DNA of 64,000 bases from Aquiluna sp. KACHI24. GTDB lineage: Bacteria > Actinomycetota > Actinomycetes > Actinomycetales > Microbacteriaceae. Made by a program: the position numbers and the translations under genes. Below are positions 18,039-27,122 of this stretch, piece after piece. Under the pieces are notes generated by a model that had not been told where the DNA came from, searched no databases, and was given only the letters and a program-made list of their open reading frames with translations. The stretch spans positions 1,054,001 to 1,118,000 of the forward strand of contig NZ_AP026677.1 in NCBI RefSeq assembly GCF_025997915.1, in the 5' to 3' direction. Position 1 is the first letter of the stretch. Every line of letters begins with the position of its first letter.

Positions 18039-18721
18039 TCGTGGTCTAGTTGGCAGAACTCATCCAACGGATCCTTTGGACCCGCTACAACTATTTGGTG
18101 CCCAGAGCGCAGGATGGTCTCTGGGAAAGCCGGGGTGTATTTGCCATCACCAGATGAGGTTGCTACCACCGTGACGCCGTAGGTGGCACGGATCTTGGCC
18201 TCGGAGAGCGGCATGCCATCAAAAACATGCGGGACGTAGGTCTTCACCATGACGAAGTCTTCGTCGATTGGGACGTACTCCAAAGTTTCGCCGGAGACCA
18301 TGTGAGCTACTCGCTTACCCATGTCATCCTCAGGGAAAATCACGTGGTGGGCACCGAGCTGGCGCAGAATTCGACCGTGCGACTCGGAGTTGGCCTTGGC
18401 CCAAACGTTCTTCACGCCAAGCTGCAGAAGTAGCGAGGTGGTCAAAATGCTGGCTTCGATGTCTGCACCAATTGCAACCATGGCAGTGTCAAAGTCCTTG
18501 ATACCTAGCTCGGTTAGCACAGCTTCGTCAGTGGTGTCCGCCTTGACCACGTGGGTTAGTTCAGAGGCGAGCTGCTGTACGAGCTTCTCATCAAAGTCGA
18601 TACCCAAGACCTCGTGACCTGAATTCACTAGTTCACGAGCCAAAGCCGAGCCGAAACGCCCGAGACCAATAACTACAAAGGTTGCGGAGTTGAAACTGCG
18701 ACGCTTGCGATTTGTGGACAT
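18035..18721 (-). CDS. ktrA: Potassium uptake regulatory subunit KtrA/TrkA
   Basis: Cytoplasmic RCK-domain protein that gates the KtrB channel in response to nucleotide. In 228 residues the TrkA_N Rossmann domain comes first (VVIGLGRFGSALA, acidic residue in GIDFDE), followed by a TrkA_C domain (about 140-220). It lies 27 bp downstream of ktrB and overlaps the small membrane-protein gene. Length and motif order are normal. Confidence 0.93.
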   Translation of the reverse strand: MSTNRKRRSFNSATFVVIGLGRFGSALARELVNSGHEVLGIDFDEKLVQQLASELTHVVKADTTDEAVLTELGIKDFDTAMVAIGADIEASILTTSLLLQLGVKNVWAKANSESHGRILRQLGAHHVIFPEDDMGKRVAHMVSGETLEYVPIDEDFVMVKTYVPHVFDGMPLSEAKIRATYGVTVVATSSGDGKYTPAFPETILRSGHQIVVAGPKDPLDEFCQLDHE

Positions 18722-18748
18722 GATTTGCCGTTCTGTTCTTTCTTGAAC

Positions 18749-20131
18749 CTAGCCGATTAACGGACGCTCTTGTGGATACTCAAAGTGTCGCTTGCTCTTT
18801 CTAAAAGCAAGCGAAGTCGCTACAACAACTGGTCCAAGGCGACCAAAAAGCATGAGCAGTGACAGCAGGAATTTGCCGTGATCCGGCATAGCAGCAGTTA
18901 TGCCAGTTGAGAGGCCGACCGTTCCCGTTGCGCTGACAACCTCAAACAAGATTTGATCCAGGGTGAAGTCGGTGGTCAAGCGCAACAGCATCGTTGCTGC
19001 GATCACAACCAAGGCTGCGATGGTGACGATGGCTAGCGCTTGGCGCTGCATAGAGCGAGGAAGGCGACGGTTGCCGATGTTTACCGCCGCCTCACCGCGA
19101 ATTTCCGTATAAACCACAAATAGCAGGACGACGAAGGTTCCCAGCTTGATACCACCGGCGGTCGAAGCACTGGCACCACCGATAAACATCAAGATTTCGG
19201 TACCGAGCCAGGTAGCCGGGTTCATTTGTGAAATGTCGAGAGCGTTGAAACCTGCAGTTCTTGGCATCACCGAGGCAAAGATTGAATCCCAGATTTTGTC
19301 CATCGTGTTCAATGGACCCAGAGTTCCAGGGTTATTCCACTCAAGCAACGCTACAAACAGGGTTCCCGATCCCAGCAGGGCAAAGCTAGACCAGAGAATG
19401 ATTCTTGAGTTTAGTGACCACTGTCTTGGGTACGTTCCCTTGAAATCTGAGTTGAAACGACCCTTGACCTTTTCGACAAGACGACCAATCACCTCAACCA
19501 ATACCGGGAACCCGAGGCTGGCAATAAAAACGATGGTGAAAACCGGAACAATCACCCAACCGTCGCGGGCAAAGCCCATCATGCTGTCGCTATAGAGCGC
19601 GAAGCCTGCGTTATTGAAACTAGAGATGGCATGGAATACGCCGTGGCCCAGAGCGTCTTGCCAGGAGTAGTCGTAGTGGGTCAGGAATCTGATGAAAAGA
19701 AAAACAAACAGCACAAGCTGAAACCCCAACATCAGTTGAGCAATGTTCTTTAGCAGTGACTTGATATCAGGTGCATTCAAAGAAGCTTCGGAGCTGGTTG
19801 AGAGCTTGTTTCTCAGCGAGATACGTCCATCAAGCAGGTATGCAACGAGCGATGCAAATCCAACAATTCCAAAACCACCAATTTGAATTAGCAGTCCGAT
19901 AACCACATGCCCAAACATGGTCCAGTGAAGCTCAGTGTCTATGGTGGCCAAACCTGTCACGGTGACCGCTGAAACTGAGGTAAATAGTGCGTCGAAGAAA
20001 TCTAATGAACGGCCGTCTTTGCTTGCGATTGGCAACATGAGTAGCGCTGTACCAATAGCGATGACCGCGGTGAAAGCGAGTGCAACAATGCGTGTTGGGT
20101 GCATGTGCTGCGAACTCTTTTGAGAACTCAC
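18749..20131 (-). CDS. ktrB: Potassium uptake membrane subunit KtrB/TrkH
   Basis: K+-translocating subunit of 460 residues with four MPM repeats. Filter-like segments include SVSAVTVTGLATID, FNNAGFALY, PRTAGFNALDIS and SATGTVGLSTG. The ORF begins at GTG 20131. No Shine-Dalgarno site is visible, but TATAGT sits just 6 bases upstream, so the message may be leaderless; ATG 20104 is an alternative start. Operon ktrB-ktrA-small membrane protein. Confidence 0.93.
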   Translation of the reverse strand: MSSQKSSQHMHPTRIVALAFTAVIAIGTALLMLPIASKDGRSLDFFDALFTSVSAVTVTGLATIDTELHWTMFGHVVIGLLIQIGGFGIVGFASLVAYLLDGRISLRNKLSTSSEASLNAPDIKSLLKNIAQLMLGFQLVLFVFLFIRFLTHYDYSWQDALGHGVFHAISSFNNAGFALYSDSMMGFARDGWVIVPVFTIVFIASLGFPVLVEVIGRLVEKVKGRFNSDFKGTYPRQWSLNSRIILWSSFALLGSGTLFVALLEWNNPGTLGPLNTMDKIWDSIFASVMPRTAGFNALDISQMNPATWLGTEILMFIGGASASTAGGIKLGTFVVLLFVVYTEIRGEAAVNIGNRRLPRSMQRQALAIVTIAALVVIAATMLLRLTTDFTLDQILFEVVSATGTVGLSTGITAAMPDHGKFLLSLLMLFGRLGPVVVATSLAFRKSKRHFEYPQERPLIG

Positions 20132-20183
20132 CCTGAAACTATACGCCTAGGCTTAGAAATAGTCGTCAGTTGGGGATGGCAAC

Positions 20184-21101
20184 TTGAAACCTATCGCGCT
20201 TGCGTTGGCCGCATTGCTGCTAAGCGGCTGCTCGATCACACCTGCTCCAACTCCCCCAACTTCAACTAAACCCCAACAAACCAAGACCTCGAACCCATCG
20301 CCATCCAGCACCGAACCGACAGTGGTCACCTCCTCGCAAACCGTCTCCCAAGCTGGCGAGCCAGGATCAGAAAACACGCTTGAGCTTCTTCTCAGTGAGC
20401 TAACAATCCAAGACGAGTTCACATCTGGCTACGATCGCGACCTATTCCAGCACTGGATAGATGCAGACTCGGATGGCTGCAACACAAGAAGAGAAGTTTT
20501 GATTATTGAGAGCGTTATCGAGCCTGGAGTATCAGGCAACTGCCAGGTGTCTGGCCGGTGGGTATCTGTTTATGACAATAGGTCGATTGCCGATGCATCG
20601 GATCTCGACATCGATCACCTAGTGCCGCTGGCTGAGGCATGGCGCTCTGGCGCTCACGCTTGGGATTCAAACACCAGAAAGCGATTTGCCAACGACCTTG
20701 GTTTTCCAGGGAGCTTGATCGCCGTAACGGCAGCGAGCAACAGGGCTAAGTCGGACAAAGATCCAGCTAGCTGGCTCCCCTATAACCAGAACTACCAGTG
20801 CCAATACGCCTTCGACTGGATGGCCGTGAAGTATCGCTGGAGCCTGAGCATTGATAGCCAGGAGGCTCTAGCGCTTGCCGAGATCGTGCCTGAGTGCGAC
20901 ATTGATAATGAATTACCCAATAAGGCTGAGGTGACCAAGGGTTCGCCTATCACCCAAAAGCCATCAAAAGGCGAACTCGATCCAAGATTCGACACTTGCA
21001 AAGCAGCTATTGCTGCAGGCTTTGGCCCATATGTTTCGGGAGTCGACCCCGAATATGACTGGTATCGAGACGGTGACTCTGATGGAACTGTCTGCGAATA
21101 A
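20184..21101 (+). CDS. Exported lipoprotein with HNH (DUF1524-like) nuclease domain and Excalibur domain
   Basis: A 305-residue lipoprotein. The start is TTG 20184; the lipobox LLSGC gives the lipidated Cys at about 17. A Pro/Thr/Ser-rich linker follows, then an HNH-type nuclease domain with LDIDHLVPLAEAW (catalytic DH), the downstream asparagine in TAASNRAKSD, and a KYRW segment. The C-terminus is an Excalibur calcium-binding motif (DGDSDGTVCE, with paired Cys). The layout suggests an extracellular DNase used for nucleotide scavenging or competition; activity is inferred. Confidence 0.85.
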   Translation: MKPIALALAALLLSGCSITPAPTPPTSTKPQQTKTSNPSPSSTEPTVVTSSQTVSQAGEPGSENTLELLLSELTIQDEFTSGYDRDLFQHWIDADSDGCNTRREVLIIESVIEPGVSGNCQVSGRWVSVYDNRSIADASDLDIDHLVPLAEAWRSGAHAWDSNTRKRFANDLGFPGSLIAVTAASNRAKSDKDPASWLPYNQNYQCQYAFDWMAVKYRWSLSIDSQEALALAEIVPECDIDNELPNKAEVTKGSPITQKPSKGELDPRFDTCKAAIAAGFGPYVSGVDPEYDWYRDGDSDGTVCE

Positions 21102-21104
21102 AGA

Positions 21105-21134
21105 AAACCCAGGGCCTGCCCGGGCCCTGGGTTT
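21105..21134. terminator. Bidirectional intrinsic terminator
   Basis: A perfect 12-bp stem (21105-21116 with 21123-21134) with a 6-base loop, A-rich on the left and T-rich on the right. It lies between the convergent HNH lipoprotein and 527-aa secreted-protein genes and can serve both. Confidence 0.85.
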
Positions 21135-21148
21135 CTCGAAGGAGTTGG

Positions 21149-22732
21149 TTACTCCCCGCTACGCATCGTGATCAGCACTTTGTTCTGGTAACCAGCAGAA
21201 CTAGATGCCTGAGCGAGCGAAGTGTATGAAAGCGACTTGTCTAACGATTTTGCGTAGGCACAAATCGCTTCAGCGCGCTTCTTGGCAATCGAAATCTCGG
21301 ATGCCGAAGCGTTGACCTTGTGGACACCGGTACAGATGAAGGTAGACGCCTCAGGGAAATTCTTCATGTAACCCTTGACGTTTGCCTGGTGTGCTGCGGT
21401 GATGGTGGACTTGGTGTTAGCAAAAGCGCTAGTCACGAAGTTCTGAACTGGCTTGGAGGGTGCCTTAGGGCATGCGTAGGCATCCTTGAAAACAGCCTTC
21501 TTCTTGGTCAGTGGGTCCACGCAGGTCAGAGTCTTCGGCTTCGCGAAACCCTTGTATGAAGCGACCTTCTTGATCTGAATCTTTGGCTTGGAGTACTCGA
21601 ATCCAGCAACCTCAATGATGATGTTTCCCTGCAGGTAAGAAATTCGGCGAGACTCAACAGCCGCAGCGCCACCGGCCTCCGCGGTAACAGTCAAGCTAAG
21701 AGCAGAGGCGACCTTCTTTGGGTCCTGAAGTCCCCATAGAAGTAGTGCATCGTTTGCTGGAATGATGGCCTTGTAGAAGCCCTTGTTTACGGTTACCCCA
21801 TCTGGGCCAAAGTGAGGGGCTGCAGCCTGCCAAGTGAGCGACTCACTGGCGTCATCCCAGACTGGTGAGGATGCGCCACAGGCAGCACCGTTGGTTGAAA
21901 TGGCCATTCTTCCGGAAAGTCCATCAACACCGAAACCGCTGGTCTCAGTCTCAACCACAACGAAGCCCTGCATCGTTGTGGTTACTGCAGAAGCTACGCC
22001 AGTCTCACCTTCACACTGACGGGATGATGAAACCTGTGGGACTGGAACTGGGGTTCCGCTCATGACGAGCTTGCCAGGATTAGCCTCGGTGCCAAGCTCG
22101 GTCTGCTTTGACAGGTTGTTAGCGATACCGATCGAGATACCAGTCTTGACTGCACCGATTCGCGCGACCAAGGTGATTTTGGTATCGACGTCCAGATCAA
22201 GTGCAAGCTGTGCAGCCCCTGGCTTTAGAGCAATTGACGGCTTCCCGGAGGCATCAAACATACCTGGGTAAGCGGTGAAGAAGATGTCGTTAGTAAACGG
22301 GGTCGCAGACTTAATGTCAATGATGAGTCCGTCGTAACCTGCCGCGTTCAGGCCATAGGTTTCCCAGTTTTCGTGGGTCCATACACCCGCTGAGCTCTTT
22401 CCTGCGACTCGCTCAACGACTGGAGTGATAGGAGTCGAGACGGTTGCTGAGCCAGAAACAGCATTTGAAGAGGTGTCTGGGACTGACGGGGTTGGGGCCG
22501 CAGCAACCTTGGTCTTCTCGAACTTGAGCTCAAGGGCGGTCTTGGTTCCAAGCGGCTGCACCTTCACGGACTCAATACAAAAATCAGTACGGAAATCGTC
22601 ACAGGCCGGCCAGGCGACCTTCGGAACATTTATGTCCTCTGCAGACGCTGGCAGTGATGAGGCGACCAGACCGGTGGCCAGCAACGCTGCTGTGGCTAGA
22701 CCGGCTGCAATTCTTCGAATTGATGAGCGCAT
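21149..22732 (-). CDS. Secreted protein of an unrecognised family, paralog 1
   Basis: A 527-residue exported protein with an N-terminal signal peptide ending near ASA (about residue 31). I recognise no catalytic domain. It shares an architecture with the two proteins encoded at 22877-25963: an N-terminal Cys motif (CDDFRTDFCIES), a central beta-rich part with APHFGPDG and GFEYSKPKIQ, and a C-terminal alpha/beta region of about 80 residues resembling an OmpA-like fold (FICTGVH ... KRAEAICAYAKSLD) that carries a conserved Cys pair. A long Pro/Ser/Thr linker lies at about 75-105. The start ATG 22732 follows GGGGGA. Divergent from paralog 2. Confidence 0.75.
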   Translation of the reverse strand: MRSSIRRIAAGLATAALLATGLVASSLPASAEDINVPKVAWPACDDFRTDFCIESVKVQPLGTKTALELKFEKTKVAAAPTPSVPDTSSNAVSGSATVSTPITPVVERVAGKSSAGVWTHENWETYGLNAAGYDGLIIDIKSATPFTNDIFFTAYPGMFDASGKPSIALKPGAAQLALDLDVDTKITLVARIGAVKTGISIGIANNLSKQTELGTEANPGKLVMSGTPVPVPQVSSSRQCEGETGVASAVTTTMQGFVVVETETSGFGVDGLSGRMAISTNGAACGASSPVWDDASESLTWQAAAPHFGPDGVTVNKGFYKAIIPANDALLLWGLQDPKKVASALSLTVTAEAGGAAAVESRRISYLQGNIIIEVAGFEYSKPKIQIKKVASYKGFAKPKTLTCVDPLTKKKAVFKDAYACPKAPSKPVQNFVTSAFANTKSTITAAHQANVKGYMKNFPEASTFICTGVHKVNASASEISIAKKRAEAICAYAKSLDKSLSYTSLAQASSSAGYQNKVLITMRSGE

Positions 22733-22876
22733 TTATCCCCCTAGGAATGAAACTTCTCTATGTCTACTACCTGAATAGCCCTCAAACAATGGATTGGCTG
22801 ATAAATGGCTGTCCCCTTTTTTGGCTAACGCGCAGGCTCCGAACATCAACTAACTTTTGGTCTGTGGAGGTTTGAA

Positions 22877-24652
22877 ATGAAAAGGTTCCTGGCTTTAGTT
22901 GTCGCCGCGGTCTTGGTGCCAACGCCAGCCTCAGCTGAATCATCTAGCTACGAGGTTCCCTCCAGCCAAACCGCGCAGGTGGGCCAGAGCATAATCAACA
23001 TCTGGGAACTCACAGAGGGGAACTGGGACTCTAGGCGAGAGGCACTAGTTTTTCCACCCGGTCAGTATGGCTACGAATCGGCAAACAACTACCTGTGCCC
23101 GAATGAGAAGATCCTGGCAGGAGACTACCCCTGCAATTTCGCAGCAAGTGGTGCAGATTTCTTCGGCTCAAACATACTTCCGGTCTGCGAATCAGAAGCA
23201 GACGAGTTTTGTGTTGAGTCTTTGACCTTTTCCTTATCCAACGTCGTTATCGAGGCCACTCACACGACCTACGCAGGCGGAGATAAGTTCGGTGCAATCC
23301 CGGAACTAGGGATTGAGCCTGGCGGTCTCGTATCGCTCTGGACTGTGCCGGGGGTAACTAACTCTGCAAGCACGGAAACCTATGCCGTCAGCGTCAGATC
23401 GAGGCAGAACTTCAACCAATTTGAAAAGAAGTTCCAGACCATCTCATTGGATTTAAGCATCACCCCTTATGCAGAAACAAAGGGAAACTTCAAGCCACCA
23501 TTTGATCGAGAAGGCAAGGACGTGAATGGCCTGACCAAGGTCTATGGTGGTCTACCGCCGGGTTGCATTTGGTCAGATGAAGGTTTGTGTGGCAAAGCCG
23601 CTGACTTTGTGGGGACACCGGATATCAAATTGACCATTCGTGCCTCCAACCAACTAAGTGGGTGGTTCCGGGGAAGAATTACCGAACCAGAACTCTCAAT
23701 TGAAAAATTCAGCAGCAAGGCAAATCGCATTTCCATTTCTGGGAAGCCAGTGCAAGTTCCAAGATTCCACGTCTACGCAGACGCTACCAACACACCCGAA
23801 TCTGTCCAAAAGCTCTTTCCTCGCGGAAGTGGCGGAGGTGGTGGCGAGCTATTCGAGGGCAATAGCTCAAAACAGGTCTTTGCAACCGGAGGTGAGAGGA
23901 CCTACACCGTTTTGGAGGGCATGCGCAACGCAGTTAACGACACTGCCGCCGGCACATCCACAATGTGGTCTATGGAGAGCATTCCCCTTGGAAACCAACC
24001 CTGTTTTGCGAAAGCTGAGGGCGTGCTCGGCGTAGTTTCAACAAATGCGACCGCATACGACGGGACCGCGCCCGGTTTCGAAAATGGGCAGTTGACCTAC
24101 AAGGTGGCTGGCCTCCACTATGCGCCTGATGGCAAAACCCTCAATCGTGGAACATATGACCTAGTGATGCGATCTGACATAGCTCGCTGTCTATACGGTT
24201 TCTCATCAGCACCTATTTCCGCGAAAATTCAAGTGCTGACAGAACAGGGTGAAGCGGTCGTGGCCTCAACTGTTGTGAATGAGAAGAATGGGTGGCTAAA
24301 TCTTGCAGCCTACGGATTCACCTTTTCCGAAAAGAACATCAAGGTAGAGCTGACTCAAGCCAAACCACCGACTCTGAAGTTGTCGCTGTCCCGCTTTGAC
24401 TCTAAGTCAGGCAAATTGAACTCCAAGCAAAAGCTAGAACTCACCGCTCTTGCATCCAAAGTGTCAGGCCACTCTGCGGTCTTCTGCACTGGCTGGTACT
24501 TGAGTCCACGCGACCGAGGCCTTGCGCTTCAGAGGGCGAAGACTGCCTGCGGACAGCTTTCTAAATCGAGCGGGGAACTTCAAACATCGATTGCCGCGCA
24601 ACTCACCAAGAATGCAACCCTGGGCAATAGAGTTTCAATAAAAATCGACTAG
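22877..24652 (+). CDS. Secreted protein of an unrecognised family, paralog 2
   Basis: A 591-residue exported protein; the signal peptide ends in ASA at about residue 21. It shares with paralogs 1 and 3 the CESEADEFCVES motif, the central LHYAPDGKTLNRGTY and GFTFSEKNI segments, and the C-terminal Cys-paired region (VFCTGWYL ... LQRAKTACGQL). It has a longer N-terminal half than paralog 1 and a Gly-rich turn (GSGGGGGELF). The ATG has GGAGG upstream. It is followed after 12 bp by paralog 3, so the two form an operon. Function unknown; a cell-envelope role is inferred from export. Confidence 0.75.
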   Translation: MKRFLALVVAAVLVPTPASAESSSYEVPSSQTAQVGQSIINIWELTEGNWDSRREALVFPPGQYGYESANNYLCPNEKILAGDYPCNFAASGADFFGSNILPVCESEADEFCVESLTFSLSNVVIEATHTTYAGGDKFGAIPELGIEPGGLVSLWTVPGVTNSASTETYAVSVRSRQNFNQFEKKFQTISLDLSITPYAETKGNFKPPFDREGKDVNGLTKVYGGLPPGCIWSDEGLCGKAADFVGTPDIKLTIRASNQLSGWFRGRITEPELSIEKFSSKANRISISGKPVQVPRFHVYADATNTPESVQKLFPRGSGGGGGELFEGNSSKQVFATGGERTYTVLEGMRNAVNDTAAGTSTMWSMESIPLGNQPCFAKAEGVLGVVSTNATAYDGTAPGFENGQLTYKVAGLHYAPDGKTLNRGTYDLVMRSDIARCLYGFSSAPISAKIQVLTEQGEAVVASTVVNEKNGWLNLAAYGFTFSEKNIKVELTQAKPPTLKLSLSRFDSKSGKLNSKQKLELTALASKVSGHSAVFCTGWYLSPRDRGLALQRAKTACGQLSKSSGELQTSIAAQLTKNATLGNRVSIKID

Positions 24653-24664
24653 CAGGGGGAAGTT

Positions 24665-25963
24665 TTGAAGTTTAGGTCGAGCCTTTTTGCCATGCTCTTG
24701 GGATTAGGAGCAGGCGCTGCCCCAGCTGTCGCAGTGCAGCCGGACTTGGACACAACCAAACCGATGACGGTCAATCTGCAGATTTGCACTAGCGACACTC
24801 AGCTGGACTGCATAGAGAGCTTCTCAATTCTTGAGCCTGAGTCAAAGGCCCTCAGCCACATCGGATTCAGGTCCAGCGATATTCGGACTGATGCTAATGG
24901 GAACGTTCACCACGGCGGAGTTGAGGTATTCGATTACCAAGGTCAGGAAATATCAATTGCTGTGGAGTTGCAATCTCCAAAGATGGTCATTGGCGTCAGG
25001 CCCGACGGTTCTAAGCATGTTGGTTCATCCTTGCGCACATACATCTCAGGACCTGAGCTGAAGGATCACCGTTTCGAGATTCGAATCAGGACCAGCTGGC
25101 TCAAGCCCCAGGATATCCAGCTACATGCAGTTGAGGCTGATTACGAAATTCAGAAGATTCCAGGAGGCACCCGATGGGTCTTCTCTGGCAGGCAGCAATC
25201 CATCTCCTATTACAACGGCGACTGGGACGAAAAGATGAAAAGCGATGCTAAGGCTGACTTCACCTCGCACCGACTTCACTTCCTAGTGCATCACCTTGGC
25301 AAGGGCGGAAGCTATTTCGATGAGACCTGCGGAGATAAGGGGTTTACGGTTGAATCGCACAATGCACCTGGGGCTGGAATGCCCTTTTGGGATCAATCTT
25401 CTAGGTCACTTAACTTCGCCATCCAATCACCCCATGCCGACGCTCTGGGCAAACCAGTAGTTGGTTATTTCAGACTTTGGATGCCAGAGTCCTACCTAAA
25501 CTGCAAGTGGCCTCAAAACTCGCTCAGCTCCGCCGCGTCAATTCAGGTTTTTGTTCAAAACGAGGACGGTAGCTACCAGACTGCCACGACTGTGGTTGGC
25601 AGATTCAAAGGCATGATTCGAATTGAAGCCCATGGCTTCCACTATTCCGCTCCGACAATTCAGGTTGTTGCTGCCAGTAAACCGGTTACCAAGTCCATCT
25701 CGTCGTTTGCGAAGAACTCCTCAAAGATTTCAAAGTCTCAGCAGGCTCAGGTTCGAACCATTCTTGGTCAAACAAAGGCCAGGTCAATCGTTTGCAATTC
25801 GACTTATCTTCAGTCGGAGAATAGAGAACTAGCGCAGCGGCAAGCCGGAGCAATCTGCGAATTCGCAAAGTTAATAGACAAGGACCTTAAGACGACCATC
25901 AATGTGGTTCAAGTCTCTAAATCGACAAGTGCAAATAAGATTTCTCTAATTTCCTCAAGGTGA
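24665..25963 (+). CDS. Secreted protein of an unrecognised family, paralog 3
   Basis: A 432-residue exported protein starting at TTG 24665 behind GGGGGA. It has a signal peptide (LFAMLLGLGAGAAPAVA). It is the shortest paralog but keeps all the landmarks: DTQLDCIES near the N-terminus, the central PHADALGKPVVGYF and GFHYSAPTIQ segments, and the C-terminal Cys-paired region (SIVCNSTYL ... RQAGAICEFAKLID). The C-terminal half aligns best with paralog 1. Function unknown. Confidence 0.75.
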   Translation: MKFRSSLFAMLLGLGAGAAPAVAVQPDLDTTKPMTVNLQICTSDTQLDCIESFSILEPESKALSHIGFRSSDIRTDANGNVHHGGVEVFDYQGQEISIAVELQSPKMVIGVRPDGSKHVGSSLRTYISGPELKDHRFEIRIRTSWLKPQDIQLHAVEADYEIQKIPGGTRWVFSGRQQSISYYNGDWDEKMKSDAKADFTSHRLHFLVHHLGKGGSYFDETCGDKGFTVESHNAPGAGMPFWDQSSRSLNFAIQSPHADALGKPVVGYFRLWMPESYLNCKWPQNSLSSAASIQVFVQNEDGSYQTATTVVGRFKGMIRIEAHGFHYSAPTIQVVAASKPVTKSISSFAKNSSKISKSQQAQVRTILGQTKARSIVCNSTYLQSENRELAQRQAGAICEFAKLIDKDLKTTINVVQVSKSTSANKISLISSR

Positions 25964-25996
25964 AATGCGCGACGAGTTTGAACGGTTTAGAGAGTC

Positions 25997-26359
25997 ATGA
26001 GCTCTCTATTCATCTTTGACGGCGACTGCTCATTTTGTTCAACATCGGCGCGGTTTTTGGAAAAAATCACAAGGCATCGAGTCCCCATCAAGCCCTATCA
26101 ATTCTTGAACCTAGAGCAAGTTGGTGTCCCAAGACAGGATGCCGAAGCTGCGGTTCAATTCCTTATCGCTGGTGAGAGATATCAAGGGGCGCGTGCCATA
26201 GCAGAGGCACTCATTGCATCAAAGACAACCTGGGTGCTAGCCGGATGGTTTATCAAGACCCCGGTGATTTTGAGCTTTGCCGAGTTGGTTTACTTGCTGG
26301 TGGCTAAGAACAGGCATCGTCTTCCTGGCGGGACACCGGCCTGCAAACTTGAGCGTTAA
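25997..26359 (+). CDS. DCC-family (DUF393) thiol-disulfide oxidoreductase-like protein
   Basis: A 120-residue cytoplasmic protein of the DUF393/DCC family, named for its DGDCxxC start; here FDGDCSFCS places cysteines at 11 and 14 in a thioredoxin-like position. A hydrophobic stretch near residues 82-100 is usual for the family. It begins 33 bp after paralog 3 and overlaps the convergent DUF1801 gene by 4 bp. Substrate unknown. Confidence 0.85.
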   Translation: MSSLFIFDGDCSFCSTSARFLEKITRHRVPIKPYQFLNLEQVGVPRQDAEAAVQFLIAGERYQGARAIAEALIASKTTWVLAGWFIKTPVILSFAELVYLLVAKNRHRLPGGTPACKLER

Positions 26360-26769
26360 ACCGTGATTGCTTGCTTCACCAAGGAAACAATCTGGGCTTC
26401 CACCGCAGGGGAAAGTTCAGTTAGCGCGTAACTAGTGGGCCAGAAAGTTCCGTCATCCAGGTTGGCAGCTTCTTGGAAACCGAAGGTTGAGTAGCGAACC
26501 TTGAACTTGCTTGCTGACTGATAAAAGCAAATGACTTTGTCGTTGACGTAGTAGGCAGGCATGCCATACCAGGTGCGAGTGGTGATCTTGTCCGATACTC
26601 CCAGCACGAGCTCATGGATTCGCTGGGCCAACTTTTGATCATGTGCGTCCATCTCAGCTATTTTGCGCTGGACTTGCTCCTCGCCCGAGAGCTTCTTGAA
26701 TTCGCGTGCCTCTCTGGCACGCTCTCGCATTGCGGCCTTTTCTTCATCGGTAAATACCTGGTCAGCCAC
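26356..26769 (-). CDS. DUF1801 (YdhG-like) domain protein
   Basis: A 137-residue cytoplasmic protein. The segment TRTWYGMPAYYVNDKVICFYQ is typical of the DUF1801/YdhG fold, implicated as a frataxin-like iron chaperone in Bacillus; whether that role applies here is unknown. An N-terminal charged helix (about 1-45, many Glu/Arg) is probably coiled coil. The start is GTG 26769. It lies just downstream of the left tRNA-Thr copy and so marks the left chromosomal flank of the mobile island. Confidence 0.8.
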   Translation of the reverse strand: MADQVFTDEEKAAMRERAREAREFKKLSGEEQVQRKIAEMDAHDQKLAQRIHELVLGVSDKITTRTWYGMPAYYVNDKVICFYQSASKFKVRYSTFGFQEAANLDDGTFWPTSYALTELSPAVEAQIVSLVKQAITV

Positions 26770-26802
26770 TTTGCCTCTTCCTTAGGAGCCTAATTCCCCC
26801 AG

Positions 26803-26875
26803 AGCCACCTGAGAGAATCGAACTCTCGACCTGCTCTTTACGAGGGAGCTGCTCTACCGACTGAGCTAGGGTGGC
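26803..26875 (-). tRNA. tRNA-Thr (CGT), left copy, hybrid att site
   Basis: A complete cloverleaf on the minus strand with anticodon CGT in loop CTCGTAA and a T-stem of GAGAG/CTCTC; CCA is not encoded. The acceptor 5' strand GCCACCC faces AGGTGGC, leaving a C-A mismatch at pair 7-66. Bases 26828-26868 are identical to 39129-39169 in the second copy. The mismatch fits a hybrid gene whose 5' part came from the integrated element. It may be poorly functional. Confidence 0.88.
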
Positions 26876-27122
26876 GAAAAAACAAAGTCCCGCCACATTC
26901 CTGGCGTTCCGGGCTTGTGGCCCTGCGTTCATTTTAGTTGGTGCGTACACCCCATCCAAAAGGGATCGTCGGACTGATTCAGGATGTCTCGCTGCGTTCT
27001 AATAAAGTGCTGAGTTTCTGCTTAATCTCGGACCTAAGAATTCCAGAGGCTAGGTTAGCCAAACCCAAGGGAGTGCAGCGGATAAGAATCCTGCCCACTC
27101 AGTCGGCACAGGAGATGCTTAG
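26876..27122. other. Left terminal non-coding segment of the island
   Basis: About 250 bp between the left tRNA copy and the first island gene. Apart from the arm-site-like repeat at 27005-27025 I see no convincing gene, terminator or RNA here. Confidence 0.4.
27005..27025 (+). repeat. Putative integrase arm-site repeat, left end of island
   Basis: Begins AAGTGCTGAGTTT, then CTG-CTTAA. It matches 39013-39034 at the other end in the same orientation, with one substitution and one 1-base gap. In the excised circle the two copies would flank the tRNA-derived core, as arm-type sites do in attP of tyrosine integrases. Confidence 0.5.
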
